In this document: piece after piece, positions 5,028 to 5,061 of the stretch
Position numbering within the stretch: the stretch's first letter is position 1
Layout of the letters: every line of letters begins with the position of its first letter
Assembly (NCBI GenBank): GCA_903858075.1
Contig: CAIOHI010000038.1
Coordinates: forward strand, 1-5,061
Direction: 5' to 3'
DNA: 5,061 bases
Origin: an uncultured Actinomycetes bacterium
Lineage (GTDB): Bacteria; Actinomycetota; Acidimicrobiia; Acidimicrobiales; Ilumatobacteraceae
Program-made: the position numbers and the translations under genes
The notes under the pieces: generated by a model
Databases searched by the model: none
What the model was told of the DNA's origin: nothing
Seen by the model: only the letters and a program-made list of their open reading frames with translations

Positions 5028-5055
5028 ACGATACCGACGCCATGTGGCGTGACAA
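5028..5055 (-). promoter_or_regulatory. Probable promoter of the sigma factor gene
   Basis: On the minus strand, TTGTCA (5055-5050, 5 of 6 to TTGACA) and TATCGT (5033-5028, 4 of 6 to TATAAT) are separated by 16 nt. The predicted start is near 5021, leaving a leader of about 40 nt. The spacer carries a palindrome (5037-5050). Confidence 0.5.
5037..5050. repeat. Perfect 6-2-6 palindrome in the sigma promoter spacer, candidate operator
   Basis: ACGCCA-TG-TGGCGT is perfectly two-fold symmetric and fills most of the 16-nt spacer between the predicted -35 and -10, touching the last base of the -35. A dimeric regulator bound here would occlude or, for MerR-type proteins, realign RNA polymerase. Seen: the palindrome and its position. 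Inferred: regulator binding. Confidence 0.4.
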
Positions 5056-5061
5056 CCAACA

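Overview
The window looks like chromosomal DNA of an actinobacterium, most likely a moderate-GC (roughly half G+C by eye) member of the Acidimicrobiia. This rests on the actinobacterial style of the Tad/Flp genes, on a short primary-type sigma factor whose central block I associate from memory with that class, and on a membrane protein with a WHDHRxHWM motif of actinobacterial character. The class-level call is inference; phylum-level is firmer.

Layout. Positions 1-2833 (minus strand) carry the front of a Tad/Flp pilus assembly operon, read right to left. It starts with a TadZ/CpaE-like MinD-family ATPase (2833 to 2189), then a compact TadA/CpaF motor ATPase (2189 to 1209), then one protein with two type II secretion F domains that resembles a TadB-TadC fusion (1209 to 46). 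Last comes the first codons of another gene with its own strong ribosome binding site (26 to 1, cut by the window edge). The first three genes are joined by TAATG stop/start overlaps, so they are almost surely one translationally coupled transcript. The pilin gene is not in view.

A 129-nt divergent intergenic region (2834-2962) separates this operon from a plus-strand tRNA of 96 nt with anticodon UCA, a 7-bp variable arm, G73 and encoded CCA (2963-3058). This is a selenocysteine tRNA (selC). Immediately behind it, with no terminator, is a secreted-ectodomain/five-helix membrane protein (ending at 4046). Its reading frame runs back through the tRNA, and its true start is unclear. It converges on, and overlaps by 4 nt, a minus-strand sigma-70 family gene (4981 to 4043). 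The sigma gene has a good Shine-Dalgarno, a plausible -35/-10 promoter, a perfect palindrome in the promoter spacer and a strong hairpin at the predicted 5' end of its mRNA.

The most interesting points are: (i) selC embedded at the head of a protein-coding frame; (ii) a canonical A_AAA_AAG slippery heptamer in frame at the end of tadZ, preceded by a perfect 16-bp palindrome, where a -1 slip would fuse TadZ in frame to TadA; (iii) the fused TadB-TadC and the N-terminally minimal TadA; (iv) the palindrome/hairpin architecture at the sigma promoter. I see no CRISPR, insertion sequence, integrase or phage gene.
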